64,000 nucleotides of DNA from Nocardioides islandensis (GCF_015352455.1 NZ_JADKPN010000001.1:930001-994000), one strand, 5' to 3'; numbered from the stretch's first letter, positions 25,766 through 34,488 are shown. Made by a program: numbers and translations. Notes: a model not told the origin generated them from the sequence alone.

Positions 25766-26080
25766 GGGGCGCGACCCTACGTGACCGGTCCGGCGACGCC
25801 CGGGCATCGGCTCAGGCAGGGCCGACAGGGGGCCGACAGGCGACGCGGGCCTGCGGGTGCCAGCTCGTCGGCCCACGAGGAGCCGGCGGTCACCGGGAGT
25901 GCGACTGAAGTGCTCCCCGTGGCCGCCGGCCCTTGGTGCCTTGCCATCGATCAGCCCTAGATCTGGTGGCACCACACACTCAAGCGCTCTCCGGGCTCCG
26001 GGACAACCTCGTATCCCCTGGCGGACGTTTCACCCGCACCCGCGTCCGGTGTGCCGGCCGGCTCCCGGCACACTGGCACC
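25766..26080. other. 315-base intergenic region
   Basis: This lies between divergent genes. A small hairpin (GTGCCGG at 26051-26057 with CCGGCAC at 26065-26071) sits just before the thioesterase start. Two copies of GGCCGACAGG occur near 25821-25843. No coding potential better than shadow frames and no recognisable RNA motif were seen. Confidence 0.4.
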
Positions 26081-26482
26081 GTGGAGCCAGAACAGCCGGC
26101 CATGGGCAACTTCGTCGACTACCTCGGCATCGAGTTCACCGAGCTCTCGGGCGACCGGGTCGTCGCGCGGTGGACCGCCGGCCCGACCATGCACCAGCCC
26201 TACGGCATCGTCCACGGCGGTGTGCACTGCAGCGTGGTGGAGACGCTCGGCAGCCTCGGGGGCATGACGTGGCTCTCCGGCCGCGACCCCGAGGGCAAGG
26301 TCGTCGGCGTCAACAACAACACCGACTTCTACCGCGCCGTCACCGGCGGCCCGATGACCTCGACCGCCACCCCGATCCACCAGGGCCGCTCCCAGCAGGT
26401 CTGGCTGATCGAGACGTACGCCGACGGCGACGACCGCATCGTCGCCCGCGGTCAGCTGCGGTTGCAGAACCTGTATCCGTAG
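26081..26482 (+). CDS. PaaI-type hotdog-fold thioesterase
   Basis: A 133-residue single hotdog domain, likely hydrolysing an acyl- or aryl-CoA thioester in the cytoplasm. The family motif is HQPYGIVHGGVHCSVVETLGS, with the catalytic-site HGG and the following acidic residue (Glu in VVETLG). The strand NNNTDFYRAV is usual for the substrate side. The GTG at 26081 (VEPEQPAMGNF) is preferred; an ATG at 26102 is also possible. No aromatic-degradation genes are nearby. The gene is followed after 118 bases by the DJ-1 gene. Confidence 0.87.
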   Translation: MEPEQPAMGNFVDYLGIEFTELSGDRVVARWTAGPTMHQPYGIVHGGVHCSVVETLGSLGGMTWLSGRDPEGKVVGVNNNTDFYRAVTGGPMTSTATPIHQGRSQQVWLIETYADGDDRIVARGQLRLQNLYP

Positions 26483-26600
26483 CCGCTGGCCCTCGAGACC
26501 GCGTGACCGAACCGTTGCCCAGGGCGCCGTGGGGCAACGACTTCATCACGGCAGGGAATGACCGCGCAGCTCGGCGAGGCCCGCGAGTACCGTCCGCAAG

Positions 26601-27230
26601 ATGTCCCCTGAGATCACGCCCAAGAACCTGGCGATCCTGGTTCACGACGACGTCGAGGTCCTGGACTTCTGCGGACCGTTCGAGGCGTTCGGCGTCACCG
26701 GCGAGGACGGGCAGGCGTACTTCAACGTCTTCACCGTGGCCGAGAAGCCGGACGTCGTCCGCGCCAACACCGGCATGCTCATCCAGCCCAACCACTCCAT
26801 CGACGACTGCCCGCCGCTCTCCATGCTGCTCATCCCCGGCGGACGCACCGGCGTGGTCCTCGAGAACGAGCGGCTGATGGCCTGGATCAAGGAGCAGGAC
26901 CAGCAGGTCGAGCACCTCGTCTCGGTGTGCACCGGCGCGTACGTCCTCGCCGAGCTCGGCCTGCTCGACGGGCTGGAGGCCACCACCCACTACAGCGGGT
27001 ACGACCGGCTCCAGCAGGCGGCGCCGACCGCCGTCGTACGCCGCGACGTGCGGGTCTGCGACAACGGGCACATCGTCACCGGCGCCGGGGTCTCGGCCGG
27101 CATCGACCTGGCGCTGCACATGATCGGCCGGATGTACGGCATGGACGAGGCGCGAGCCGTGGCCGAGTACATGATGTACCGCTGGGCGCCAGAGGACGTC
27201 GCACGGGCCCACGAGATGGCCAGCCTCTGA
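26601..27230 (+). CDS. DJ-1/PfpI family protein
   Basis: A 209-residue class I glutamine amidotransferase-like protein. The nucleophile elbow VCTGAYVLAELG has Cys110, with the following TTHYSGYDRL in the place of the usual His region, and an earlier acidic residue in the CGPFEAFG segment (Glu). This arrangement resembles isonitrile hydratase-like and GATase1-type DJ-1 proteins, and the N-terminal module of some AraC regulators, but no DNA-binding domain is fused here. An enzymatic role is likely but its substrate cannot be named. The gene is monocistronic. Confidence 0.88.
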   Translation: MSPEITPKNLAILVHDDVEVLDFCGPFEAFGVTGEDGQAYFNVFTVAEKPDVVRANTGMLIQPNHSIDDCPPLSMLLIPGGRTGVVLENERLMAWIKEQDQQVEHLVSVCTGAYVLAELGLLDGLEATTHYSGYDRLQQAAPTAVVRRDVRVCDNGHIVTGAGVSAGIDLALHMIGRMYGMDEARAVAEYMMYRWAPEDVARAHEMASL

Positions 27231-27287
27231 TCGCGTCCTGAGCCTTCTCACAGCGGGCGCACATGCGACGAACCCACCGTGGGAGGC

Positions 27288-28379
27288 ATGAAGCTCCCGC
27301 GCCGTGCCACCGCCTCCCTCGCCGTGACAGCCCTCGCGCTGCCCCTGTCCGTCGCCGCCGTCGCCCCCGCCGCGGCCGCGACCGTGCTCGTCGACCGCGG
27401 GTGGCCGCCGTACTCCTACGGGTCGCCGTACGGCTACGGCTACTCCTCGCCGTACTCGCCCACCTCCTCGCTCGACACCAGCGAGGCGACGTCCGAGGAG
27501 TCGACCGGCCTGGTCACCATCACCACCGAGATCCAGTACGGCCAGGGTGAGGCCGCCGGCACCGGCATGGTGATCCGCAGTGACGGCATCGTCGTCACCA
27601 ACCACCACGTGGTCGAGGGGGCGACGGCGATCCGGGTGACCGTGGTGAACACCGGCCGCACGTACCCGGCCGAGGTGCTCGGGTACGACGCCACCCGCGA
27701 CATCGCCGTGCTGAAGCTGTCCGGGGCGTCGGGCCTGGCGGCCGTCGACACCGACAGCAGCGGCGTCTCGCTGGGGGAGGACGTCACGGCGGTCGGCGAT
27801 GCCGGCGGCGACGGCGGCTCGCTGACCGCGGCCTCCGGCACGGTCACCGACCTGAGGAAGGCGATCACCGTCTCCGACGAGCAGACCGGCCGGCCGCACC
27901 GGCTGCGCAACCTCGTCGAGATCGACGCGGACATCATCCCGGGCGACTCCGGCGGCGCCCTGCTCGACTCGGAGGGCGCCGTCGTGGGGATGAACGTCGC
28001 GGCGTCGTCCGGCACGGCGAACATCACCGGGTACGTCATCCCGGTCAAGCGCGTCGTGCGCATCGCCGACGCGATCGTCGCCGGCGACTCGACGGTCGGC
28101 GCGATCCGGCTGGGGTACGGCGCGTTCCTCGGCGTCTCCCTCTCCGGCACCGGCACCACGCTGGCCGCCGTCCTGGACGGCGGCGCGGCCGGCGACGCGG
28201 GCCTCGCCGCCGGCGACACGATCACCTCGGTCGGCGGTACCCCCGTGACGACCTACACCCAGCTGAGGAAGGCCGTCGCTCGGTACGCCGCCGGCGACCG
28301 GGTGCGCGTCACCTGGACCGACTCCTCCGGCACCTCGCACGCCGCCTCGGTCACCCTGGGCCAGGCGCCGGTCGCCTGA
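27288..28379 (+). CDS. Secreted trypsin-like serine protease with PDZ domain (S1C, HtrA-like)
   Basis: A 363-residue exported protease. The signal peptide is residues 1-30 (RRATASLAVTALALPLSVAA, cleavage near AAAAT). A Tyr/Ser/Gly-rich linker follows. The catalytic triad is His107 in NHHVVEG, Asp138 in RDIAVLKL and Ser221 in IPGDSGGALL. The last 95 residues are a PDZ domain (FLGVSLSG...AGLAAGDTITSVGG). It probably degrades or chaperones misfolded proteins outside the cytoplasm. The ATG at 27288 is used; an in-frame GTG at 27279 would add three residues. There is no membrane anchor after the signal, so it is probably released. Confidence 0.9.
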   Translation: MKLPRRATASLAVTALALPLSVAAVAPAAAATVLVDRGWPPYSYGSPYGYGYSSPYSPTSSLDTSEATSEESTGLVTITTEIQYGQGEAAGTGMVIRSDGIVVTNHHVVEGATAIRVTVVNTGRTYPAEVLGYDATRDIAVLKLSGASGLAAVDTDSSGVSLGEDVTAVGDAGGDGGSLTAASGTVTDLRKAITVSDEQTGRPHRLRNLVEIDADIIPGDSGGALLDSEGAVVGMNVAASSGTANITGYVIPVKRVVRIADAIVAGDSTVGAIRLGYGAFLGVSLSGTGTTLAAVLDGGAAGDAGLAAGDTITSVGGTPVTTYTQLRKAVARYAAGDRVRVTWTDSSGTSHAASVTLGQAPVA

Positions 28380-28386
28380 CCCGCGG

Positions 28387-29133
28387 TCACGCCGGGGGAG
28401 GGAGGACGACCCCGAACCCGGCGACCGCGAGGCGCAGCAGCACCTGGCCCGGGGCGAGGAGGTCCGCGACGCGGGCGGCGCTGAGGACCTCGAGCTCGCC
28501 GAGGCGGACGTCGTACGCCGCCTGGCCGGTGAGGCGGGCGGCCTGGAGCTCGCGGGTGTTGTGCCAGACCTTCTGCCGGGCCTCGCGGAGGAAGCGCTTG
28601 GAGGAGACCCGGTTCAGCGGCTGGAGCGCCCGGTCGAGGAGCGACTTGCCGCCGGAGACCGTGAGCTGGTCGTCCTCGGCGGCCACGCGGGAGGCGAGCA
28701 CGCCGTCGATCGCCTCGTGGTCGCGCTGCCGCTTCGCCAGCACGGCCGGGTCGGCGAAGTCCGCGTCGGAGATCACGCGCAGGAGTGCCTGCGGCAGGTC
28801 GTAGTTCACGTGCGCGTTGATGCCGAGCAGCACCTGGCGCAGCGCCGGCAGGTCGGCGGGCGCCTCGAAGGCGATCCGCCAGGGGCGGGGGACGAGACCG
28901 GAGCCGACGTGCGCGTCGTACGCGTCGAGGTAGAGCCGCGCGAACACCACGTCCCACTCCTCGACCCAGTCGCCGTCCTCGAAGCGCCCGTCGAGGATCG
29001 CCTTGCCGACGGCCGTGGTCGTGCGCTGGTAGGTCCCGAGGAACTCCCGCAGCCCGGACCCGGCCGGCAGCGCGTCCAGCCGGGTCTGCATCTCGGTCAC
29101 GACGGCCGCGACGCCCTCGGGCACGTGGGTCAT
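28387..29133 (-). CDS. DUF5995 family protein
   Basis: A 248-residue soluble protein of unknown function. The recognisable block is LLGINAHVNYDLPQALLRV, typical of the DUF5995 group, with later segments DRALQPLNRVSSKRFLREAR and KVWHNTRELQAA. The conserved His/Asn/Asp in GINAHVNYDL suggests a binding or catalytic site, but none is established. It is the third gene of a three-gene unit read leftwards (MFS exporter, VOC protein, this protein). The ATG at 29133 overlaps the VOC stop as ATGA. Confidence 0.8.
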   Translation of the reverse strand: MTHVPEGVAAVVTEMQTRLDALPAGSGLREFLGTYQRTTTAVGKAILDGRFEDGDWVEEWDVVFARLYLDAYDAHVGSGLVPRPWRIAFEAPADLPALRQVLLGINAHVNYDLPQALLRVISDADFADPAVLAKRQRDHEAIDGVLASRVAAEDDQLTVSGGKSLLDRALQPLNRVSSKRFLREARQKVWHNTRELQAARLTGQAAYDVRLGELEVLSAARVADLLAPGQVLLRLAVAGFGVVLPPPA

Positions 29134-29516
29134 CCGGCCGGCCACCCGCCGTACGGGACGGTGAGGATCTCGAGCTTGTGCCCGTCGGGGGCGTTCCAGT
29201 AGAGGCCGCGGCCGCCGTCGTTGGTGTTGGTCTCGCCGGGCCGCTGCTCGAAGGGGTCGGCCCAGAAGTCCAGTCCCCGTTCGACGATCCGGCCGTGGAT
29301 GGCGTCGAACTCCTCGTCCCCCACCAGGAACGCGTAGTGCTGCGCGTGGACCCGGTCCACCTCCAGCACGTCGAGGGACACCTCGTTGCCGAGCTCGACC
29401 ACCAGGAACGGCCCGTACTCTGCCGCGGCGGGCAGGCCGAGCACCCCGGTGAGGTGCTCGGCCGTCGCGGCCCGGTCCGTGGCGTGCACGATCGTGTGGT
29501 TGAGCAGGACGGTCAT
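29130..29516 (-). CDS. Single-domain VOC (glyoxalase/bleomycin-resistance fold) protein
   Basis: A 128-residue VOC protein. It starts NHTIVHATDRAATAEHLTGV and ends NAPDGHKLEILTVPYG, with the metal-ligand-type positions His (near 8), His (near 62, AQHYAF) and Glu (LEIL) spaced as in glyoxalase-fold proteins. The fold is used by metal-dependent lyases, dioxygenases and drug-binding resistance proteins. It overlaps the MFS gene upstream and the DUF5995 gene downstream by four bases each. Co-expression with an exporter under a TetR regulator makes a resistance role plausible but unproven. Confidence 0.85.
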   Translation of the reverse strand: MTVLLNHTIVHATDRAATAEHLTGVLGLPAAAEYGPFLVVELGNEVSLDVLEVDRVHAQHYAFLVGDEEFDAIHGRIVERGLDFWADPFEQRPGETNTNDGGRGLYWNAPDGHKLEILTVPYGGWPAG

Positions 29517-30949
29517 GACATACCAGCCTGCTCCGGTCGTGGCGTCCGCACCAGCACCAGCACGAGGACCGCGGTGACGCCGAGCGCGGCGGCCGACCAG
29601 CCGGTGGCGGTCGCGTACCCGTGGACGAGGGCCGCGCGGGGATCGGTCCCGGCGTATGCGGCCGTCGCGGCGACAGCGACGCTGTTGAGGACCGCCGTGC
29701 CCACCGACGAGCCGACCTGCATGGCGGTGTTGGCGGTGGCGGCGGCGATGCCGGCGTACCGCGGTTCGACCTCGCTGGTCGCCACGCTGATGGCGGGGGT
29801 GAAGATCAGCCCGCTGCCGAGGCCCAGCAGGAGCTCCGCGGGCAGGATGACCGCGAGGTACGACGAGCCCGGCGTCAGCGTGGTCAGCAGGGCCAGCCCG
29901 GCCGCGGCCGGGACGATGCCGCCGGCGATGAGGTACCTCGGCGCGACCAGCGGCAGCAGCCGGCTGCCCAGCCCGAAGGCGCTGGCCGAGACGGTCAGCG
30001 ACAGCGGCAGGAACGCCAGCCCGGAGTGCACCGGCGACCAGCCCAGCACCACCTGGAAGTGGTAGGTCAGCATCAGGAACATCCCGAACGAGCCGACCAC
30101 GGAGATCGCGACGGCGAGGTACGCGCCGGCGCGTGAGCGGTCGGCGAGCACCCGCAGCGGGAGCATCGGCGCGGCGGACCGGCGCTGGCGGACCAGGAAC
30201 GCCGTCACCAGGAGGACGCCGACGGCCAGCGGCGCCAGGACGTTCGCGGACGACCAGCCGTGGGCGGCCGCCTGCGAGCAGCCGAGCACGACTGCCGCGA
30301 GGCCGGACGTCACCAGCAGGCCGGACACGACGTCGGTCCGTGCATCTGGGTGGCCGTCGTCGGCGGGCAGGAAGGCGCGACCGGCCAGCGCGGCGGCGCC
30401 GGCGATCGCAACGTTCACGAACAGGCACCAGCGCCACCCGGCGTACTCCGTCAGCACGCCGCCCAGCAGCAGCCCGACGGCCGCGCCGCTCGAGGCGACG
30501 GCGCCGTACACGCCGAACGCCTTGGCGCGCTCGCGGCCCTGGAACGTCGTGGCGACGAGCGAGAGCGCGGTCGGCGCGAGCACGGCGGCGAACGCGCCTT
30601 GCAGTGCACGGCCGGTGATGAGCACGCCGTACGTCGGCGCGAGACCGGCGAGGGCGGAAGCGGTGGCGAAGCCCAGCAGACCGCCGAGGAAGGCCCGGCG
30701 CCGACCGAACCGGTCGGCGACCCGGCCGCCGAGCAGCAGCAGCCCGGCGAACGTGCAGGTGTAGGCGGTGACGACCCAGGTGCGGTCGGCGTCTCCGAAC
30801 CCGAGCGCGGCCTGGGCGGTGGGCAGCGAGATGTTCACGATGGTCGCGTCCAGGGCGACCATCAGCTGAGCGACGGCGATGACGACGAGGGCGAGCCAGC
30901 GGGTGTCCCGCGTGCCGGTCGTGCGGCCGTCGATGGGGGTGGTGGTCAT
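29513..30949 (-). CDS. MFS transporter, DHA2 (EmrB/QacA-like), TetR-controlled
   Basis: A 478-residue exporter with about 14 membrane helices. The DHA2 helix-1 signature VALDATIVNISLPTAQAALG, motif A (GGRVADRFGRRRAF) and motif C region (SSGAAVGLLLGGVLTEYAGWRW) are clear. It should pump small hydrophobic compounds outwards with proton influx. The ATG at 30949 is chosen; a TTG four codons upstream would lie inside the operator. It diverges from a TetR gene, with a strong palindrome between them, and is the first gene of a unit continuing with the VOC and DUF5995 genes. Confidence 0.93.
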   Translation of the reverse strand: MTTTPIDGRTTGTRDTRWLALVVIAVAQLMVALDATIVNISLPTAQAALGFGDADRTWVVTAYTCTFAGLLLLGGRVADRFGRRRAFLGGLLGFATASALAGLAPTYGVLITGRALQGAFAAVLAPTALSLVATTFQGRERAKAFGVYGAVASSGAAVGLLLGGVLTEYAGWRWCLFVNVAIAGAAALAGRAFLPADDGHPDARTDVVSGLLVTSGLAAVVLGCSQAAAHGWSSANVLAPLAVGVLLVTAFLVRQRRSAAPMLPLRVLADRSRAGAYLAVAISVVGSFGMFLMLTYHFQVVLGWSPVHSGLAFLPLSLTVSASAFGLGSRLLPLVAPRYLIAGGIVPAAAGLALLTTLTPGSSYLAVILPAELLLGLGSGLIFTPAISVATSEVEPRYAGIAAATANTAMQVGSSVGTAVLNSVAVAATAAYAGTDPRAALVHGYATATGWSAAALGVTAVLVLVLVRTPRPEQAGMS

Positions 30950-30962
30950 GGCGGCTCCCAAC

Positions 30963-30986
30963 TAAACGGAGGTTTACACTCCGTTT
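30963..30986. promoter_or_regulatory. TetR-type operator between the MFS and TetR genes
   Basis: AAACGGAG (30964-30971) and CTCCGTTT (30979-30986) form a perfect 8-bp dyad with a 7-base spacer. Overlapping it, TAAAC-GGAG-GTTTA (30963-30976) is a second dyad. It sits 14 bases upstream of the MFS start and 75 bases upstream of the TetR start, where a repressor could control both genes. Confidence 0.8.
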
Positions 30987-31061
30987 GACCGTACGTCGCC
31001 GTATGAACGTCGTCAAGGGAAGCGGAGGATCTTCCTCCGAATGTCTGGCTAGACTCGTCCC

Positions 31062-31679
31062 ATGCGCGCCGACGCTCGTCGCAACCACGAGCAGGTGCTC
31101 CGCGCCGCGCGCGACGTCTTCCTCGAGCGCGGGCTCGACGCGCCCCTGGAGGACGTGGCCCGCCGCGCAGGCGTCGGGATCGGCACGCTGTACCGGCGTT
31201 TCGGCGACCGCGACGGACTCGTGCGCGCGGTGCTGCTCGAGGCCCTGGCTCAGTCGCGGGACGCCGCCGAGGAGGCGCTGGCCGACGAGGACGAGGCGTA
31301 CGACGGCCTCGACCGGCTCGCGACGTACCTGCGGCGGATGCTCGACGCCCGGGTCGCCGCGATCATGCCGATGGCCGTGGCTCGCGGTGCCGACCCGGCG
31401 CTGGACGAGCCGCGCGAGACGTCGGCGCGGGCGGTCCAGGCGCTGGTGACCGCGGCGCACGACGACGGCACGTTGGGCAAGGAGGTCAGCTTCGGCGACG
31501 TCGGCACCCTGCTCGTCCGGCTGTCCCGGCCCCTCCCCGGCGGCGTGGACCCGGCGCTCGACAGCGAGCTCGCGCACCGGCAGCTCGAGATCCTGCTGGC
31601 CGGCCTGCGCGCCGGCGTACCTGCCCTCGAGGGCGAGGGTCCGTCCCGTGGGGACCTGCGACGGGGCAGGTCCGGCTAG
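31062..31679 (+). CDS. TetR family transcriptional regulator
   Basis: A 205-residue repressor. The N-terminal HTH is residues 5-52 (HEQVLRAARDVFLERGLDAP, then VARRAGVGIGTLYRRFGDRD), the TetR signature. The C-terminal ligand-binding part includes YLRRMLDARVAAIMPMAV and resembles the SbtR/TetR_C_33-like group. It probably represses the divergent MFS-VOC-DUF5995 unit through the palindrome at 30963. Its stop codon (31677-31679) overlaps that of the convergent thioesterase gene in the shared sequence CTAG, so the two genes have no spacer and must run into each other. Confidence 0.92.
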   Translation: MRADARRNHEQVLRAARDVFLERGLDAPLEDVARRAGVGIGTLYRRFGDRDGLVRAVLLEALAQSRDAAEEALADEDEAYDGLDRLATYLRRMLDARVAAIMPMAVARGADPALDEPRETSARAVQALVTAAHDDGTLGKEVSFGDVGTLLVRLSRPLPGGVDPALDSELAHRQLEILLAGLRAGVPALEGEGPSRGDLRRGRSG

Positions 31680-32458
31680 CCGGCAGGGGCTGGTGGGTGC
31701 AGCACGACCCGGGCCGTCGTGCACACCTGGTCGTCGACCACGCCGTCCACGTCGACGACGGCGAGCGAGCGGCCCGGGTGCCGTACGGCGGCCCGCCACG
31801 TCACCGGGACGCCGATCGGGATGGCCCTCGTGTAGACGATGTGGATCGAGGACGTGACCAGCCCCGGCGCCAGCGCGCCGGCGACGATGTCGGCGGCGAA
31901 CATCGAGATGCCGCCGTGCAGGTTGTCCCCCTCGTTGGCGAGCACGTCGGTGGTCGGCATGGTGACGCCGTCGCGCAGCGACAGCAGCCGCTCCAGGTCG
32001 CCGGGACGCGGAGGACCTCCCCAGGCGCCCTCCTCGACGAGCCCCTTGGGAGCGCGGACGAACCGGCCACGCTGGGTGCACACGGCGAGCCGCTTCCCGG
32101 ACTCGTCGCGCACCGTGCCGCTCGCGAACCCGCCCTGGGCGTCGCTGGCCACCAGCTTGCCGTCGGCGAGCAGCCGGCCGGTCGTGGGCAGCGTCCGCAG
32201 CACGTCGAGGGTGATCTCCGTGCTCACCGACCAGCGGCCGCTGGGCAGGTCCGCGGTGATCGCGTACCCCAGCAGGTCGTCGACCAGCACGGCCAGGGCT
32301 CCCGCCGGCGTACGTCGCTCGACCGCGAGCCACGGTCCCACCGGCATCGAGCCGCGGAAGACCTCTCCCTCGACGCTGAGCTCGCCCATCCGCAGCAGTG
32401 CCTCGGGGCCGGTGTGCACGACCGGGAGGACGACCCGTCTCTCGGGCGTGGTGCTCAC
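31676..32458 (-). CDS. Acyl-CoA thioesterase-like double-hotdog protein
   Basis: A 260-residue protein with two hotdog-like halves. In the first, the core strand is SMPVGPWLAVERR followed by ALAVLVDDLLGYAI, the PaaI-like acidic position. In the second, NEGDNLHGGISMFAADIVAGAL carries the HGG signature. This is the layout of acyl-CoA thioesterase domain proteins of Nocardioides and Mycobacterium. The GTG at 32458 (VSTTPERR) is chosen because upstream codons overlap the next gene's promoter. It converges with the TetR gene with overlapping stops, and diverges from the alpha/beta hydrolase gene at 32544. The substrate is unknown. Confidence 0.82.
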   Translation of the reverse strand: MSTTPERRVVLPVVHTGPEALLRMGELSVEGEVFRGSMPVGPWLAVERRTPAGALAVLVDDLLGYAITADLPSGRWSVSTEITLDVLRTLPTTGRLLADGKLVASDAQGGFASGTVRDESGKRLAVCTQRGRFVRAPKGLVEEGAWGGPPRPGDLERLLSLRDGVTMPTTDVLANEGDNLHGGISMFAADIVAGALAPGLVTSSIHIVYTRAIPIGVPVTWRAAVRHPGRSLAVVDVDGVVDDQVCTTARVVLHPPAPAG

Positions 32459-32543
32459 GGCCGCAGGGTAGTGCTCAGCCGCTCGGCCCACCCACCCGCT
32501 CGGGCGTACTGGTCCGCCGCTGCGCCTGGCTAGCGTCCGCGCC

Positions 32544-33353
32544 ATGGCCGATGAGCACACCAACACCCTGTCCGTCTTCGACAGCGGCGGCGACGGACGC
32601 CCCGTCGTGCTCATCCACGGCTGGCCGCTGAGCCACGTATCGTGGTCGCCACAGACCGAGGCCCTGGCCGACGCCGGGTACCGCGTCGTGGCCTACGACC
32701 GGCGCGGCTTCGGCAAGTCCGACCCTGGCGACTCCTACGACTACGACGCGCTGACCGACGACCTCGCGAACGTCATCGACGACCTCGAGCTCGACGACGT
32801 CACGCTGGTCGGGTTCTCGATGGGCGGCGGCGAGGTGGCCAGGTACGTCACGCGGCACGGCGAGGACAAGCTGCGCAGCGTGGTCTTCGCGGCGGCCATC
32901 CTGCCGGCCCTGGTGCAGTCGGACGGCAACCCCGACGGTGCGCTCGACGAGGAGTCGGCCGCGGAGCTGCGCGAGGGTCTGGAGAGGGACCGCGACGGGT
33001 TCTTCGAGGAGTTCACGACCAACCTCTTCTCGGCCAACGGCGAGCTGAAGGTCGCCGAGGAGAAGCGTCAGGAGGCACTCGCGATCGCCCAGCAGTCGGA
33101 CCGGGAGGCCGCCCTCGCGTGCATGGACGCCTGGGGCACCGACTTCCGCAACGACGTCGCGGCGGTCACCGTGCCGACGCTGGTGATCCACGGCGACGCC
33201 GACGCCATCGTGCCGCTGGACGGTTCGGGCAGGCGCACCCACGCGGCCATCGAGGGCAGCGAGCTGGTGGTCATCGAGGACGGCCCGCACGCCATCAACG
33301 GCTCGCACCCGCGCGAGTTCAACCAGGCGTTGCTCGGCTTCCTGGAGAAGTAG
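32544..33353 (+). CDS. Alpha/beta hydrolase, non-heme chloroperoxidase-like
   Basis: A 269-residue cytosolic alpha/beta hydrolase. LIHGWPLSHVSWSPQ is the oxyanion region and YDRRGFGKSDP the next conserved loop. The nucleophile elbow is LVGFSMGGGEVARYV (Ser near residue 94). The acid is in IHGDADAIVPLDGSGR and the His in VIEDGPHAINGSHPREFN. The GFSMGGGE elbow and overall length match bacterial perhydrolase or 'chloroperoxidase' esterases, whose natural role is usually ester hydrolysis. It is monocistronic and converges with the hypothetical gene at 33360 with only six bases between stops. Confidence 0.9.
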   Translation: MADEHTNTLSVFDSGGDGRPVVLIHGWPLSHVSWSPQTEALADAGYRVVAYDRRGFGKSDPGDSYDYDALTDDLANVIDDLELDDVTLVGFSMGGGEVARYVTRHGEDKLRSVVFAAAILPALVQSDGNPDGALDEESAAELREGLERDRDGFFEEFTTNLFSANGELKVAEEKRQEALAIAQQSDREAALACMDAWGTDFRNDVAAVTVPTLVIHGDADAIVPLDGSGRRTHAAIEGSELVVIEDGPHAINGSHPREFNQALLGFLEK

Positions 33354-33359
33354 CCCCCT

Positions 33360-33791
33360 TCACGGCCGCGCCGTGTGGTCCGGGTTGCCCTTGGTGCGCC
33401 GGTCCTCCTTCATCTCCGCCTCGAAGATGTGCCGCCGCCCGAGCACCAGCTGGTCGCGGGCCTTGGCCTCCAGCTCCTTGAAGAGCCGGTAGTACCCGTC
33501 GTCGTACTCCTCGACGACCTGGAACGTCCAGCGTCCCTCGATCACGTTGCGGCCGATCAGCCTCGACTGGATCTCGCCGGCGAGTGAGTCGTGACCGGCC
33601 TCGCGGAGCTGGTCGACCGCCTCGCCGAGCGCGAGGTCGGCCATGCCGGTGAGCCGGTGGAAGGCGTAGAGGTAGCCGCGGGCGTTCTCGACGACCTCGA
33701 GCGCCTCCGACAGCTTGCCGAGCGCCTCGACCGTCAGGTCGTCGACGCCGTCGGGGCGGGTGTGTTCCGGGGCGGGTACGTCAGGGCTCAT
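33360..33791 (-). CDS. Conserved hypothetical protein, helical
   Basis: A 143-residue soluble protein. It is predicted to be mostly helical, with LTVEALGKLSEALEVVENAR, then a HRLTGMADLALGEAVDQLRE segment and a basic-acidic C-terminus (FEAEMKEDRRTKGNPDHTARP). IEGRWTFQVVEEYDDGYY is a central aromatic-rich block. It resembles a widespread small actinobacterial protein of unknown function, and no catalytic motif is visible. The ATG at 33791 gives the best N-terminus. It is probably co-transcribed with the double VOC gene, which ends 19 bases upstream of this start. Confidence 0.78.
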   Translation of the reverse strand: MSPDVPAPEHTRPDGVDDLTVEALGKLSEALEVVENARGYLYAFHRLTGMADLALGEAVDQLREAGHDSLAGEIQSRLIGRNVIEGRWTFQVVEEYDDGYYRLFKELEAKARDQLVLGRRHIFEAEMKEDRRTKGNPDHTARP

Positions 33792-33810
33792 GGGGTCAAG
33801 GTACGTCGGG

Positions 33811-34488
33811 TCACGCCTCGGGCAGCACGCAGAACTCGTTGCCCTCGGGGTCGGCCAGCGTGGTCCAGCCCGGCCGGTCCCAGAGGTGGGTGGCGCCGCG
33901 GCCCAGGAGCTCGGCGGGGTCGCCGTACAGGTCACAGTGGACGCGGTTCTTGACGGTCTTCGGCTCGGGGACCGGCACGAAGTCCATGGTGAGGACGTCG
34001 TCGGGGGTGGCGTGGAGGAGCGTCCACCAGCCGCCGCCGTGCTCGGCGTTGTCGGAGAGCTCCGCGCGGAGCGCCTCGGCCCACCACGTGGCGACCCGCT
34101 CCGGGTCGGCGCTGTCCACGACGATGCCGTGCACCCGCCACTGCGGAAGCGTGTCGCGCACGAACGCGCAGAACTCGTTGCCCTCCGGGTCGCGCATCGT
34201 GGTCCAGCTGAACCCGCTCTCCTCCGCGGGCAGGTCCACGAGGGCGCCGAGCGCGGTCAGGTCGTCGACCGACTGCGTGTAGACGTCCAGGTGCACGCGG
34301 TTCTTCACGGTCTTGGGCTCGGGCACCGGGACGACCAGGAGGTTCTCGTGCTCGGCCCGGCCGATCACGTCCGCCGGCCCGCCGCTCTCGGCCGCTCTCA
34401 CGGTCCCGCCGCTCACCGCCGCCCAGAACGTCGCGAGGTCGCTCGCGGGGTTGGCGGTGTCGATGCAGACGCAGCGGAATCGGGCCAT
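33811..34488 (-). CDS. Two-domain VOC family protein
   Basis: A 225-residue tandem duplication of the VOC fold. Both halves carry the same block: VPVPEPKTVKNRVHLDVY near residues 53-70 and VPVPEPKTVKNRVHCDLY near 170-187. Both end with a DPEGNEFC motif (TMRDPEGNEFCAF and LADPEGNEFCVLP). Such proteins are annotated as glyoxalase or bleomycin-resistance-like and usually have unknown ligands. The ATG at 34488 fits the first beta strand RFRCVCIDTANP. The near-identity of the repeated block shows recent internal duplication or conservation. The 69-bp palindromic element begins 86 bases upstream of its start. Confidence 0.87.
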   Translation of the reverse strand: MARFRCVCIDTANPASDLATFWAAVSGGTVRAAESGGPADVIGRAEHENLLVVPVPEPKTVKNRVHLDVYTQSVDDLTALGALVDLPAEESGFSWTTMRDPEGNEFCAFVRDTLPQWRVHGIVVDSADPERVATWWAEALRAELSDNAEHGGGWWTLLHATPDDVLTMDFVPVPEPKTVKNRVHCDLYGDPAELLGRGATHLWDRPGWTTLADPEGNEFCVLPEA

